Positions 9,543 to 18,743 are shown, counted from the stretch's first letter. The stretch: 64,000 nucleotides of DNA from Pseudarthrobacter siccitolerans (GCF_001046895.1 NZ_CAQI01000044.1:186001-250000), one strand, 5' to 3'. Numbers and translations: made by a program. The notes: generated from the letters alone by a model not told the origin.

Positions 9543-10029
9543 CGTATCCCTGGTAGACGTGGATGAAACGGTCCTGGAGCAGCTCCTGGACCTGGCCAAA
9601 CGCGATGCCTCCCCGGACGAGGTGGCTCCCCCGCTCGGCGGGCCGGGCTGGAACCTGGAACGGACCGCATGGTTCATCAGCTACCACCGGGCGGCGTCAG
9701 AGGGACTGGACGGGGAAGCCAGCGAGAAGACCTGGGCCATCTTCACCGGCGGCAGCCCCGCCGGTTCCATTCGGCTTAAAAAGGTCGACTCCGGGAACGG
9801 CCGGAAAACAGCGGAAACCGGGATTTGGCTCGGCAGGAGCTTCCGCTCCCGAGGTATCGGAAGCGCCGCCCTGCGCCTTGTCCTGGCCGAGGCGCGCAAG
9901 GCCGGACTCACCGAGGTAGCAGCCCGCACCCTGGCCGGAAACATCGGGGCCCAGCGCATCCTGGCTGCGGCGGGGGCAACACTGACTCCGGACGAGGATG
10001 GAACGGTACGGGCCGTCGTCGTGCTCTAG
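9526..10029 (+). CDS. GNAT family N-acetyltransferase
   Basis: This 167-residue protein has a GNAT fold. The acetyl-CoA-binding motif A is WLGRSFRSRGIGSAALRLVL at about residues 101-120, and the C-terminal IGAQRILAAAGATL replaces the usual N-x-x-S-x-x-L-x-x-x-G motif. The substrate cannot be predicted. The start overlaps the end of the YigZ-family gene by 17 bases in another frame, which suggests translational coupling. A strong bidirectional terminator follows 35 bases after the stop. Confidence 0.8.
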   Translation: MSRSPDVSLVDVDETVLEQLLDLAKRDASPDEVAPPLGGPGWNLERTAWFISYHRAASEGLDGEASEKTWAIFTGGSPAGSIRLKKVDSGNGRKTAETGIWLGRSFRSRGIGSAALRLVLAEARKAGLTEVAARTLAGNIGAQRILAAAGATLTPDEDGTVRAVVVL

Positions 10030-10064
10030 AGGGAAGCCGCTGACCGGCGAAGAAGCTGGTTAAA

Positions 10065-10102
10065 ACAACGGACCCCCTGCCCGAAGGCAGGGGGTCCGTT
10101 GT
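10065..10102. terminator. Perfect bidirectional terminator hairpin
   Basis: A 17-bp perfect stem (arms ACAACGGACCCCCTGCC and its complement) with a CGAA tetraloop lies between the convergent acetyltransferase and rpsA genes. Symmetry lets it serve both strands. It is the clearest terminator in the window. Confidence 0.92.
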
Positions 10103-10128
10103 GTCAGCCCGGAAAGGGCCTGTGGCAA

Positions 10129-11604
10129 TTAGTTGCCGGTCAGCTTCTCGCGGAGAGCAGCAAGTGCCTCGTCCGAAGCCAGGGTGCCGGCACCGGTGTC
10201 GGTGGCAGCAGGCTCGGAGGAGTAGCTGGTGGTGCCGGAGTCGCTGTCGCCGGACGTTGCAGCTGCAGCGTCGTCGGCAGCGTGCTGGGCAACCTGCTTC
10301 TTGTGTGCTTCCCAGCGGGTCTGGGCGTCAGCGTACTGCTGCTCCCAGGCTGCGCGCTGTGCTTCGTAGCCTTCGAGCCATTCGTTGGACTCGGGGTCGA
10401 AGCCCTCGGGGTACTTGTAGTTGCCCTCTTCGTCGTACTCTGCGGCCATGCCGTACAGAGCCGGATCGAATTCGGTGCTGTCGGCGTCGACGCCCTCGTT
10501 GGCCTGCTTGAGGGACAGCGAGATGCGGCGGCGTTCGAGGTCGATGTCGATGACCTTGACGAACAGTTCGTCGCCAACGGAGACAACCTGCTCTGCCAGC
10601 TCCACGTGGCGGACAGCCAGCTCGGAGATGTGGACCAGGCCTTCGATGCCGTCTTCGACGCGGACGAACGCACCGAACGGAACGAGCTTGGTGACCTTAC
10701 CCGGAACAACCTGGCCGAGGGCGTGGGTGCGGGCGAAGGTCTGCCACGGGTCTTCCTGCGTAGCCTTGAGCGACAGGGAAACACGCTCGCGGTCCAGGTC
10801 CACCTCGAGAACCTCGACGGTGACTTCCTGGCCAACTTCGACAACCTCGGACGGGTGGTCGATGTGCTTCCAGGACAGCTCGGAAACGTGAACCAGGCCG
10901 TCTACGCCGCCAAGGTCCACGAAGGCACCGAAGTTGACGATGGAGGAAACGACGCCGGGACGGACCTGGCCCTTTTCCAGCTTGTTGAGGAAGGTGGAGC
11001 GGACCTCGGACTGGGTCTGCTCGAGCCATGCACGGCGGGACAGGACCACGTTGTTGCGGTTCTTGTCCAGCTCGATGATCTTGGCTTCGATCTGCTGGCC
11101 GATGTACGGAGCCAGGTCGCGCACACGGCGCATCTCGACGAGGGATGCGGGCAGGAAGCCGCGCAGGCCGATGTCGAGGATAAGACCACCCTTGACGACC
11201 TCGATGACGGTACCGGTGACAACACCGTCTTCTTCCTTGACCTTCTCGATGTCGCCCCAGGCACGCTCGTACTGAGCGCGCTTCTTGGAGAGGATCAGGC
11301 GGCCTTCTTTGTCTTCCTTGGTGAGCACCAGGGCTTCGACCTGATCGCCAACGGAGACGACGTCTCCGGGATCAACGTCGTGCTTGATGGAAAGCTCGCG
11401 GGAGGGGATGACACCTTCGGTCTTGTAACCGATGTCGAGCAGAACTTCGTCGCGGTCGACCTTGACGACGGTACCTTCGACGAGATCTCCGTCGTTGAAG
11501 TACTTGATGGTCGCGTCGACTGCTGCGAGGAAGTCCTCAGCGGTACCGATGTCGTTAATGGCGACTACGGGGGTACCGGGCTTCTCGGTGGAGGTGATGG
11601 TCAT
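10129..11604 (-). CDS. rpsA: 30S ribosomal protein S1
   Basis: This 491-residue protein binds mRNA on the small ribosomal subunit. Four S1 RNA-binding domains follow each other at about residues 38-107, 123-190, 208-278 and 295-365. Their repeated signatures include DLVEGTVVKVDRDEVLLDIG, RPGVVSSIVNFGAFVDLGGVDGLVHVSELS and PGKVTKLVPFGAFVRVEDGIEGLVHISELA. Four domains is the usual actinobacterial number, against six in E. coli. The C-terminal 120 residues are acidic and low in complexity (DDAAAATSGDSDSGT). The start ATG at 11604 begins MTITSTEKPG, as in relatives. The gene sits between polA and coaE. Confidence 0.97.
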   Translation of the reverse strand: MTITSTEKPGTPVVAINDIGTAEDFLAAVDATIKYFNDGDLVEGTVVKVDRDEVLLDIGYKTEGVIPSRELSIKHDVDPGDVVSVGDQVEALVLTKEDKEGRLILSKKRAQYERAWGDIEKVKEEDGVVTGTVIEVVKGGLILDIGLRGFLPASLVEMRRVRDLAPYIGQQIEAKIIELDKNRNNVVLSRRAWLEQTQSEVRSTFLNKLEKGQVRPGVVSSIVNFGAFVDLGGVDGLVHVSELSWKHIDHPSEVVEVGQEVTVEVLEVDLDRERVSLSLKATQEDPWQTFARTHALGQVVPGKVTKLVPFGAFVRVEDGIEGLVHISELAVRHVELAEQVVSVGDELFVKVIDIDLERRRISLSLKQANEGVDADSTEFDPALYGMAAEYDEEGNYKYPEGFDPESNEWLEGYEAQRAAWEQQYADAQTRWEAHKKQVAQHAADDAAAATSGDSDSGTTSYSSEPAATDTGAGTLASDEALAALREKLTGN

Positions 11605-11815
11605 GTAGTAGGGGCTCCGTTGTGGATAGTTAGTCGGTCAGGTGACCACCACTTCCGGGTACTGACCTGGAGGCGGAGCGCGGCGGATTGCCGGGTCATC
11701 CTGATTGCGTGCGTTCAAATGCGAACCAAAGCGATGCACACGTAACACACGCCCGTTTATTCTAGTCGCTGCCCATTACACGGGTCAAAGCGGCCGCTTC
11801 TGCTTCCAGGGCAGG

Positions 11816-13114
11816 TCAGAAGTGGGTGAGGCAGTGCGTGGACCGTTCGACGGCAAACATCTGCCGCGCCTTCAGCGCCGAGCCCGGAGTGTCCTCCCCG
11901 ATCCGGCCGGCCGCCGTCAGGGTGACCGGACAGACGGCGCCCAGATAGATGGAGGACAGGGAAGAGATGTCCAGGGACAGGTCCGCCGGGGAGCCTTCCG
12001 GGAGGCGTTCGACGGCGGCCTGGCCGCTGACAACATCCAGGGCGAACGTTCCTGCCGTGAGGCCGAGGGGATCGTTGACTTCGAGGACCAGCCGGCCGGC
12101 CGCCGGGTAGTGCCTGGCTTCGAGGGCCTTGCCGGCGTCGAGGATGCGGAGCCACAGCATGTCCCGGCTGTCCGAGGAAGCGATGCAGCGGGGATCGGTC
12201 AGCGCCCAGGCCAGTGGATCATCCAGCGGCGCCTCAGCCCAGGAGACGCGCTCCACCAGGTCGATGGCGGCGAGGAACTGCCATAGTTCCAGGTACGCGC
12301 TGTTTCCGGCCGCCACCAGGTCAACCACTTCCACGGTGTAGGGCTCGGTGTCCCACCCCAGGAATTTGTAGGAGACGTAGCCGTCCACCGTTCCGTCTTC
12401 CGAGTAGTGGAGGGCTACCTTGATGGCCGGGTCCTCCTTGCCGTCCCTGCCGAGCGACCCCGATGCCAGCTGGCGGTACCAGTCCTGCCGTCCGATGGAC
12501 CCCGGGGTGAGCCTGTGCACGCGGCCGAACACCTCGGGGGCCACCTGCAGCAGCACCTTAGGGTCGGCGATCTCCACGCTGCCCACGGGCTGGTGCCGGA
12601 GGCTGAACCGCGCCGTGGTGTCCACCGAGACCTTGCGTTCGAAGCTGGCCACGCCATATCCGAACCGGCCGTAAATCGATCCTTCCGACGCGGTCAGTGC
12701 CGCCATCGCAATGCCGTCCTCCTGTGCGCGGCGCAGGTCCTCGCTCATCAGGCGGCGCAGGAGGCCGCGCCGGCGGTGCGGGGTACGGACGGTGACGGAC
12801 GTGACGAGCTGGCTTTCCAGGGTCCTGCCGAAGCCGATGTTGAGGCTCTTCCGGAAGGTGGCAAAGGTGGCCACCGGAACGTCTGCCGGCAGCGACGACG
12901 GTGCCACCGCTCCCGTCTGGTACGCGCCGGTCAGCACGCGGCCGTCGGCTTCGTAGGTGGCCAGTGCCTTTGCCACATGCTCAGGCGTCCGGGTGGACTC
13001 GTGGAACCCGAAGGACACGGCCCGGGCCCAGGTGGCCGCCTCCGCGTAGCCGTCCTTGCCTTCGGATACCGCGGGGAAGCGCCGGATTTCATAGTTACCG
13101 CTCAGTTCAGCCAC
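11816..13114 (-). CDS. Eis-like GNAT acetyltransferase
   Basis: This protein of about 432 residues resembles Eis (enhanced intracellular survival), a three-domain acetyltransferase that in mycobacteria acetylates aminoglycosides and other amines at several positions. The acetyl-CoA loop is seen as VRTPHRRRGLLRRLM, followed by ASEGSIYGRFGYG with the Tyr that acts as general acid in Eis. A second GNAT-like and a sterol-carrier-like C-terminal domain follow. The protein ends exactly in THF, and in Eis the C-terminal Phe carboxylate is part of the active site. GTG 13114 (VAELSGNYEIRRF) is the chosen start; an upstream TTG at 13132 is possible. Confidence 0.85.
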   Translation of the reverse strand: MAELSGNYEIRRFPAVSEGKDGYAEAATWARAVSFGFHESTRTPEHVAKALATYEADGRVLTGAYQTGAVAPSSLPADVPVATFATFRKSLNIGFGRTLESQLVTSVTVRTPHRRRGLLRRLMSEDLRRAQEDGIAMAALTASEGSIYGRFGYGVASFERKVSVDTTARFSLRHQPVGSVEIADPKVLLQVAPEVFGRVHRLTPGSIGRQDWYRQLASGSLGRDGKEDPAIKVALHYSEDGTVDGYVSYKFLGWDTEPYTVEVVDLVAAGNSAYLELWQFLAAIDLVERVSWAEAPLDDPLAWALTDPRCIASSDSRDMLWLRILDAGKALEARHYPAAGRLVLEVNDPLGLTAGTFALDVVSGQAAVERLPEGSPADLSLDISSLSSIYLGAVCPVTLTAAGRIGEDTPGSALKARQMFAVERSTHCLTHF

Positions 13115-13166
13115 CCGACCGAGCCTAGCCAATGACTCCCCCGCCCCGCCACCAGCGACACGGCCC

Positions 13167-16010
13167 TTAGTGACCGGCGTCGTACCAGCTGGGACCCACG
13201 CCGATCTGGACTTCCAGCGGAACGCTGAGGTCCGCGGCGGCGGCCATCTGGTCGGTGACCAGCTTCTCCACTGCTTCCCGCTCCCCTGCGGCCACTTCCA
13301 GGACCAATTCGTCGTGGACCTGGAGCAGCATCCGTGACTTCAGTCCCTGCGACTGGATCTCCCCGTGCACGCCGAGCATGGCCCGCTTGATGATGTCCGC
13401 GGCCGAGCCCTGGATGGGGCTGTTCAGCGCGATCCGTTCGGCGTTTTCCCGGGCCTGCCGGTCCGTGCTGGTCAGGTCGGGCAGGTACCGGCGGCGTCCC
13501 TCGATGGTTGCCGTGTAGCCGTCCACGCGGGCCTGGTCCACCACGCCCCGCAGGTAGTCGCGGACCGCGCCGAACCGGTCGAAATAGTCCTTCATCAGTG
13601 TGCGGGCCTCATCCACGGAAATCTCCAGCTGCTTGGACAGCCCGAACGAGGTCAGCCCGTAGGCCAGGCCGTAGGACATGGCCTTCACCTTGGAGCGCAT
13701 GGCGCTGGTGACTTCCTCGGTGGGCACGTGGAAGATGTTCGAGCCCACGAACCGGTGCAGGTCCTCGCCGTCCTTGTACGCCTGGATCAGGCCGGCGTCA
13801 CCGGACAGGTGCGCCATAATGCGCATTTCGATCTGGGAGTAGTCCGCGGAGAGCAGGCACTCGTAGCCGTCGCTGACCACAAAGATCCCGCGGACGCGGC
13901 GGCCCTCCTCGCTGCGGATGGGGATGTTCTGCAGGTTGGGGTTGTTCGATGAGATCCGCCCCGTGGCCGCCACGTTCTGGGCGTAGGTGGTGTGGATCCG
14001 GCCGTCTTCCGCCACCGATTTCTTCAGCGACTCCAGCATCTGCCGCAGCTTGGCTGCCTCACGGTGGGCCATGAGCTGGACCAGGAACTCGTGGCCGGTT
14101 TTCTCCAGGAGGTTCTTCAGGGAGGCGGCATCGGTGGTGTAGCCGGACTTGATCTTTTTGGTCTTGGGCAGCTGGAGTTCCTCGAACAGCACGGTCTGCA
14201 GCTGCTTGGGCGAGCCGAGGTTCACCTCGTGGCCGATCGCCGCGAACGCCTGCTCCTGCGCGTTGTCGATGACCCTGGCCAGGTCTGCGATCTGCTCGTC
14301 CATCCGGGCCATATCGATGCCGATGCCCGCCAGCTCCATGTCGGCCAGTACACGGCTGACCGGGAGTTCGAGGGTGGACAGCAGTTCCTCGGCGCGGCGC
14401 TCCTTCAGTTCCGCTTCAAAGTAGCGGCTCAGTTCAAGGACCACGGCGGCGGCCTGCACCAGCGCGCCCGCGGCGGCTTCGTCGTCGCCGTCGAAGGACA
14501 GTTCCAGCTGGCCTGCCTTGGCGGTGGCGGCCGGGATGCCGACGTTGAGGTGGTGCTGGGCAAGTTCGGCGAGCTCGTAAGTGCGCCGGTCCGGCTCGAT
14601 GAGGTAGCCGGAGATGGAGGTGTCGTCCACCACCCCGTCGAGCTCAAGTCCCCGGGAGGTCAGGGCTTTCAAGGCGGCTTTGAAGCCGTGCATCACTTTC
14701 GGCGATCCGGGGTCGCGGAGCCAGGCCGCCAGGACGTTTTCGGCGTCGGCGTCCTGGCCGGCGAGGTCGATGTAGGCCGCGGCGCCGTCGCGGACGATGG
14801 CCAGCCCGGCGGCGTCCTCGCCGATCCGGCCGGGAACCAGGTCCACGGCGAGGGCGGACCGCTGGCCGGCGCCCGCCGCCAGGAAGGCTTCCAGTTCCGC
14901 AGCGCCCGACGGCGTGATGAAGTCAGGCGTTTCGATGCTGGCGCGCTCCGGGGCGGGTGTGTCGTCGTCGCCATAGAGGGCGAAGAGCCGCCCGCGGATG
15001 GCTTTGAATTCGAGCTGGTCGAACAGGTCCTCAAGTGCTGCCTGGTCGGGGCGCGGCTCGTACAGGTCATCCAGGGTGACGGGAAGTTCCAGATCGGTGT
15101 GCAGCCGGTTCAGGCGGCGGTTCCGTTTGACCGCTTCCACGTTCTCGCGCAGAGCATCGCCCACTTTGCCGCCGATGGAATCCAAATTCTCCAGCACGCC
15201 TTCAAGGCCGCCGTAGAGGTTGATCCATTTGGCAGCCGTCTTGGGCCCCACGCCGGGCACGCCAGGAAGGTTGTCTGCCGTCTCCCCCACCAGCGCCGCG
15301 AGGTCCGAATACCGGGCCGGGCTGACGAAGTACTTTGCCTCAATGGCGGCGGCGTCCATCCTGGGGATGTCGCTGACACCCTTCTTCGGGTAGAGCACAA
15401 ACACGTTGTCAGTGATCAGCTGGAACGCGTCCCGGTCGCCGGTGACCAGCAGGACCTCAAAGCCCGCCTTGTCGCCCATGGCTGCAAGGGTTGCCAGGAT
15501 GTCGTCCGCCTCGTAACCGGGCATCTTGATGGTTTTGATGCCCCAGGCCTCCATGACCTGGCCGATGAGGTCGATCTGGTTGTTCATCTCCCGGGGCGTT
15601 TCGTTGCGGCCGCCCTTGTAGTCGCTGTAGTCGGCCTTGCGGTGGGTGGTTTCATCCGAGACGTCGAAGGCAACGGCAATGTGCGTGGGCTGCTGTTCCT
15701 TGATCAGGTTGATCAGCATGGACGTGAACCCGTGGATCGCATTGGTGTGCTGCCCGTTGGCGGTGGAGAACTTGTCCGCGGGCAGGGCAAAAAAGGCGCG
15801 GAAGGCCATGGAATGTCCATCCAGCACCAGCAGCCGCGGCTGGCCGGTGATGGGAACCACAGGGGCGGCAGTTGCTGATACCGATCCGCCGGCCTCTGCC
15901 GGGCCCTTGTCCTGATCTGCGATGTCCTGGAGGGCGGTTGAGCCCTGCGGGGCGTTGTGGTCCGGGAGGACACTGGACGGGAAAGGGGCCGGTTTGGTTG
16001 TTTCACTCAC
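13167..16010 (-). CDS. polA: DNA polymerase I
   Basis: This protein of about 947 residues is DNA polymerase I. The N-terminal 5'-3' exonuclease shows VLDGHSMAFRAFFAL and EADDILATLAAMGDKAGFEV with VTGDRDAFQL. The middle 3'-5' exonuclease-like domain has AVDLVPGRIGEDAAG where proofreading enzymes carry D-x-E, so the catalytic Glu is missing and proofreading is probably lost. The polymerase domain has motif A (SADYSQIEMRIMAHLSGD), motif B (RSKVKAMSYGLAYG) and motif C (LLQVHDELVLEV). The frame is open to 16046. GTG 16010 (VSETTKP) is preferred because the divergent hotdog gene starts at 16030; ATG 16031 is an alternative. Confidence 0.95.
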   Translation of the reverse strand: MSETTKPAPFPSSVLPDHNAPQGSTALQDIADQDKGPAEAGGSVSATAAPVVPITGQPRLLVLDGHSMAFRAFFALPADKFSTANGQHTNAIHGFTSMLINLIKEQQPTHIAVAFDVSDETTHRKADYSDYKGGRNETPREMNNQIDLIGQVMEAWGIKTIKMPGYEADDILATLAAMGDKAGFEVLLVTGDRDAFQLITDNVFVLYPKKGVSDIPRMDAAAIEAKYFVSPARYSDLAALVGETADNLPGVPGVGPKTAAKWINLYGGLEGVLENLDSIGGKVGDALRENVEAVKRNRRLNRLHTDLELPVTLDDLYEPRPDQAALEDLFDQLEFKAIRGRLFALYGDDDTPAPERASIETPDFITPSGAAELEAFLAAGAGQRSALAVDLVPGRIGEDAAGLAIVRDGAAAYIDLAGQDADAENVLAAWLRDPGSPKVMHGFKAALKALTSRGLELDGVVDDTSISGYLIEPDRRTYELAELAQHHLNVGIPAATAKAGQLELSFDGDDEAAAGALVQAAAVVLELSRYFEAELKERRAEELLSTLELPVSRVLADMELAGIGIDMARMDEQIADLARVIDNAQEQAFAAIGHEVNLGSPKQLQTVLFEELQLPKTKKIKSGYTTDAASLKNLLEKTGHEFLVQLMAHREAAKLRQMLESLKKSVAEDGRIHTTYAQNVAATGRISSNNPNLQNIPIRSEEGRRVRGIFVVSDGYECLLSADYSQIEMRIMAHLSGDAGLIQAYKDGEDLHRFVGSNIFHVPTEEVTSAMRSKVKAMSYGLAYGLTSFGLSKQLEISVDEARTLMKDYFDRFGAVRDYLRGVVDQARVDGYTATIEGRRRYLPDLTSTDRQARENAERIALNSPIQGSAADIIKRAMLGVHGEIQSQGLKSRMLLQVHDELVLEVAAGEREAVEKLVTDQMAAAADLSVPLEVQIGVGPSWYDAGH

Positions 16011-16029
16011 AGGTGCCAGCCTAGTTGCC

Positions 16030-16506
16030 ATGATGGACAATTTCACGCCCGGCCCCTACGCCGGGGAGCTCACTGCCGCCGGAGTCCCGGAGCATCTTCA
16101 CCGCTGGCTTGGCCAATTCGGTATTGGCGCGCTGGTGGTGAAAATGGGCATCCATTTCCTGGAGATGAGCCCGGAGCGGACGGTGGCAACCATGCCGGTG
16201 GAGGGCAACACCCAGGTGGCCGGAATCCTCCACGGCGGCGCCCATGTGGTGCTCGCGGAGACGCTGGGTTCGTTTGCGGCCGGAATGCACGCGGGTCCGG
16301 GCCGTCACGCGGTGGGCATCGAGGTCAGCGCCACCCATCACCGTTCCATCGCGGCGGGCACAGTGACCGGAACCTGCACGGCAATCCACCTGGGCCGGAC
16401 GCTGGCAACGCACGAAATCGTGATGACGGATGAGCAGGGCCGCCGGCTTTCCACGGCCCGCATCACCAACATGCTCCGGGACAACGCGGCTCCGCCGCAG
16501 GTTTAA
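16030..16506 (+). CDS. Hotdog-fold thioesterase (PaaI-like)
   Basis: This 158-residue protein has a single hotdog domain of the PaaI/MenI type, which hydrolyses acyl-CoA thioesters. The signature VAGILHGGAHVVLAETLGSFAA spans the active-site region at about residues 60-81. An equivalent acidic residue sits in the LAETLGS helix, and VGIEVSATHHRSI follows. The natural substrate is not evident. Such a gene beside polA, divergently oriented, is a recurrent actinobacterial arrangement. The two start codons are only about 20 bases apart, so the promoters must overlap the coding sequences or the transcripts be leaderless. Two adjacent ATG codons (16030, 16033) could serve. Confidence 0.85.
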   Translation: MMDNFTPGPYAGELTAAGVPEHLHRWLGQFGIGALVVKMGIHFLEMSPERTVATMPVEGNTQVAGILHGGAHVVLAETLGSFAAGMHAGPGRHAVGIEVSATHHRSIAAGTVTGTCTAIHLGRTLATHEIVMTDEQGRRLSTARITNMLRDNAAPPQV

Positions 16507-16517
16507 CCGGCGCAACG

Positions 16518-16563
16518 GCTTTCGATAGGCTCAGCCACCGAAAAGAACAGACTCAACCACCGG
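16518..16563. repeat. Short dispersed intergenic repeat, two partial copies
   Basis: The gap holds GGCTTTCGATAGGCTCAGCC followed by ACCG, then a second degenerate copy ACTCAACCACCGG. The wording resembles short dispersed intergenic repeats I recall from Arthrobacter-type genomes, which is memory rather than a search result. Confidence 0.35.
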
Positions 16564-16572
16564 TAGGGACGC

Positions 16573-17130
16573 TCAACTGTCAGCCGCGCTGCCGTTAAGC
16601 AGGTACCGCAGCTCGACGATGCCCCTCCCCATGGCGCGCGATGCAGTCAACTCAAGCGGCGGCGTCGGGCCCGCCAACGGTAAAAGGCGCTTGCCGTTGC
16701 CCAGGACCACCGGGATGACGGAGAGGATGAGTTCATCCAGCAGGCCGGCGTCGGCGAACTGGGCGGCGAGGTCGCCACCGCCCACAACCCAGACGTTCTT
16801 GCCCGCGGCATCGGCCCGAAAGTCCGCAATGAATTCGCTCACGTTCCCGCGCACGAAGGTAATATCCGCGCCGGCAGGCGCAGTGTGCTCGTGCCGGGTG
16901 AAGACATAACAGGGCGTCCCGGGATAGGGCCAGTTGTCCGCCTCGTGCTCCATGAGCCAGGCGTAGGTGGCGCCGCCCATCACGATGCAGCCAACACCAG
17001 CCATAAAAGCCTCGTAGCTTTCCATGCCGCCGTCGAAACCGTCGAACTGCAGGAGCCAGGCAAGGTCATCGGTGGGGGTGGCGATAAAACCGTCGAGGGA
17101 CGCGGCGACAAAGTACTGGATCCGTGACAT
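16573..17130 (-). CDS. Dihydrofolate reductase family protein (RibD C-terminal-like)
   Basis: This 185-residue protein has the NADPH-binding RibD C-terminal/DHFR-like fold. It starts with RIQYFVAASLDGFIATPTDD, typical of the YwjB/YyaP group. GCIVMGGATYAWL is the first nucleotide-binding strand region. VWVVGGGDLAAQFADAGLLDELILSVIPVVLGNGKRLL is the conserved C-terminal half. Such proteins are predicted reductases with unknown substrates, unlike true DHFR. It is one of three members of this family in the window (also 54273-54908 and 55490-56098). Confidence 0.85.
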   Translation of the reverse strand: MSRIQYFVAASLDGFIATPTDDLAWLLQFDGFDGGMESYEAFMAGVGCIVMGGATYAWLMEHEADNWPYPGTPCYVFTRHEHTAPAGADITFVRGNVSEFIADFRADAAGKNVWVVGGGDLAAQFADAGLLDELILSVIPVVLGNGKRLLPLAGPTPPLELTASRAMGRGIVELRYLLNGSAADS

Positions 17131-17211
17131 TGCTCCAGACTAGCCACTGGCCCCGGTCTGGCCAATGGGCACCCGCCGGCTCACACGGCCGGCAGGCGCT
17201 GATTCCCTGGT

Positions 17212-17433
17212 CTAGCCCGAGAAGTACGGAATGATCAGGTACAGGCCGAAGAGCACGGCCAGCCCGCAAAGACCGAAACAGGCGTAGGCGAGGGACTTTT
17301 TCAGGCCCGGGGAGGTCTGCTGCGCGTCGCCGGCGATGGCGGTAAGCCGGACGCCGAGCGAGTAGAGGACCACCACAGTTACTGCCGCTACCAGCGTGGC
17401 ACCGGCCACGGTCAGCAGTTCCAACCATTTCAT
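17212..17433 (-). CDS. Small two-helix membrane protein coupled to Pit
   Basis: This 73-residue protein has two predicted membrane helices (about 8-30 and 49-69) separated by a short polar loop with QQTSPGLKKS. Its start codon overlaps the stop of the phosphate transporter by 4 bases, so the two are translated together. Small proteins of this kind follow pit genes in several actinobacteria, suggesting a helper or stability role. No function is known. Confidence 0.75.
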   Translation of the reverse strand: MKWLELLTVAGATLVAAVTVVVLYSLGVRLTAIAGDAQQTSPGLKKSLAYACFGLCGLAVLFGLYLIIPYFSG

Positions 17434-18743
17434 CGCTGGACATCCTTCGTTGTGATGGCGTCAGCTTCCGCGTCAGCCGGGCTTTCCGCCTTGGCCGGGG
17501 TTTCCGGTGCGGCTTCGGGGTTGGCTTTGGCCTTTGCCTTGGCTTTTGCCTTGGCTTCTGCTCGGGCGCGGGCCATCGCCTTCTTCTTGGCGAAGCGGAC
17601 GGCCTGGCCGGCTTCCTCCACCTCGATGGCGTTGTGGTGGCCGACGGCGGACTTGCGTGAGTAGAAGAACATCAACAAAACGGCTGCAGTACCGGCAACA
17701 GCCGCAATCAGGACACCCACTACACCGGTCTTGACAAGCAGCGCAGTCAGCGCCCCCACAATGCCGGCTGCCGGAAGGGTAAAGAGCCAGCCCAGGGCGA
17801 TCTTGCCCACCATGCTCCACCGCACGGTGGTTCCGCGGCGGCCCATGCCCGAACCGATGACCGAGCCGGACGCGACCTGTGTGGTGGAGAGGGCGAAGCC
17901 GAGGTGGGAGGATGCCAGGATGGCGGAGGCGGTGCTGGTTTCCGCGGCAAAGCCCTGGGCGGGCTTGACCTCGGTGAGGCCCGATCCCATGGTGCGGATG
18001 ATGCGCCAGCCGCCGGCGTACGTGCCGATGGCAATGGCAAAGGCACAGGCGGCGATCACCCAGAACTGCGGACCGGACCCCGGAGTCTGCGTGCCGGCCG
18101 CAATCAGGACCAGGGTGATGATGCCCATCGTCTTCTGGGCATCATTGGTGCCGTGGGCAAGTGCAACCAGGCTGGATGTGAAGATCTGGCCGGTCCGGAA
18201 GCCGCCGCGCTTTTGCGTGAGCTTACTGCCGGTTTCGGGATCGTGCCGTGACGTCAGGGCGTAGGCGAGGCGGGTGCAGACGTAGGCAACGATGCCGGCG
18301 ATGAGCGGTGCAAAGATCGCCGGCAGGATGACCTTCTGCATGAGGCCTTCGAGGTTAATGGAGTTGAAGCCGATGCCGGCAATGGCCGCACCGATCAGGC
18401 CGCCGAACAGGGCATGCGAGGAACTTGACGGGAGGCCCTTCAGCCACGTGATCATGTTCCACAGGATCGCTCCCATGAGGCCGGCAAAGATAATGTCCGG
18501 CGTGATCTGCACACCGTCGGAGCCTTCACGGATGATGCCGCCCGAGACCGTTTTCGCCACTTCCGTGGACAGGAAGGCGCCCACGAGGTTCAGGATCGCT
18601 GCGAGCGTTACGGCGGTCTTCGGTTTGATGGCACCGGTTGCGATGGGCGTGGCCATGGCATTCGCAGTGTCATGGAAACCGTTCGTGAAGTCGAAAAATA
18701 GTGCCAGTGCGATGACCAGCGCCACCATTAAGGTGATATCCAC
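17430..18743 (-). CDS. pit: Inorganic phosphate transporter (PiT family)
   Basis: This 437-residue membrane protein is a low-affinity phosphate/metal-phosphate symporter. The duplicated PiT signatures are DFTNGFHDTANAMATPIATG near the N-terminus and ALAHGTNDAQKTMGIITLVL in the middle. Around ten membrane helices are visible. The C-terminal 60 residues form an unusual cytoplasmic tail of Ala-Lys repeats (RARAEAKAKAKAKA) followed by an acidic Ala/Pro stretch. The tail is encoded by a short repetitive tract at about 17510-17570. The ATG at 18743 starts MDITLMVALVIALALFFDF. Its downstream partner is a 73-residue membrane protein. Confidence 0.92.
   Translation of the reverse strand: MDITLMVALVIALALFFDFTNGFHDTANAMATPIATGAIKPKTAVTLAAILNLVGAFLSTEVAKTVSGGIIREGSDGVQITPDIIFAGLMGAILWNMITWLKGLPSSSSHALFGGLIGAAIAGIGFNSINLEGLMQKVILPAIFAPLIAGIVAYVCTRLAYALTSRHDPETGSKLTQKRGGFRTGQIFTSSLVALAHGTNDAQKTMGIITLVLIAAGTQTPGSGPQFWVIAACAFAIAIGTYAGGWRIIRTMGSGLTEVKPAQGFAAETSTASAILASSHLGFALSTTQVASGSVIGSGMGRRGTTVRWSMVGKIALGWLFTLPAAGIVGALTALLVKTGVVGVLIAAVAGTAAVLLMFFYSRKSAVGHHNAIEVEEAGQAVRFAKKKAMARARAEAKAKAKAKAKANPEAAPETPAKAESPADAEADAITTKDVQR

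Noticed and set aside
10099-11745. A 548-codon plus-strand frame across rpsA
   Set aside because: It is antisense to four clear S1 domains and contains no own motif or ribosome binding site.
13992-15878. A 628-codon plus-strand frame inside polA
   Set aside because: It is antisense to polA, whose motifs are complete; it is a product of third-position G/C bias.
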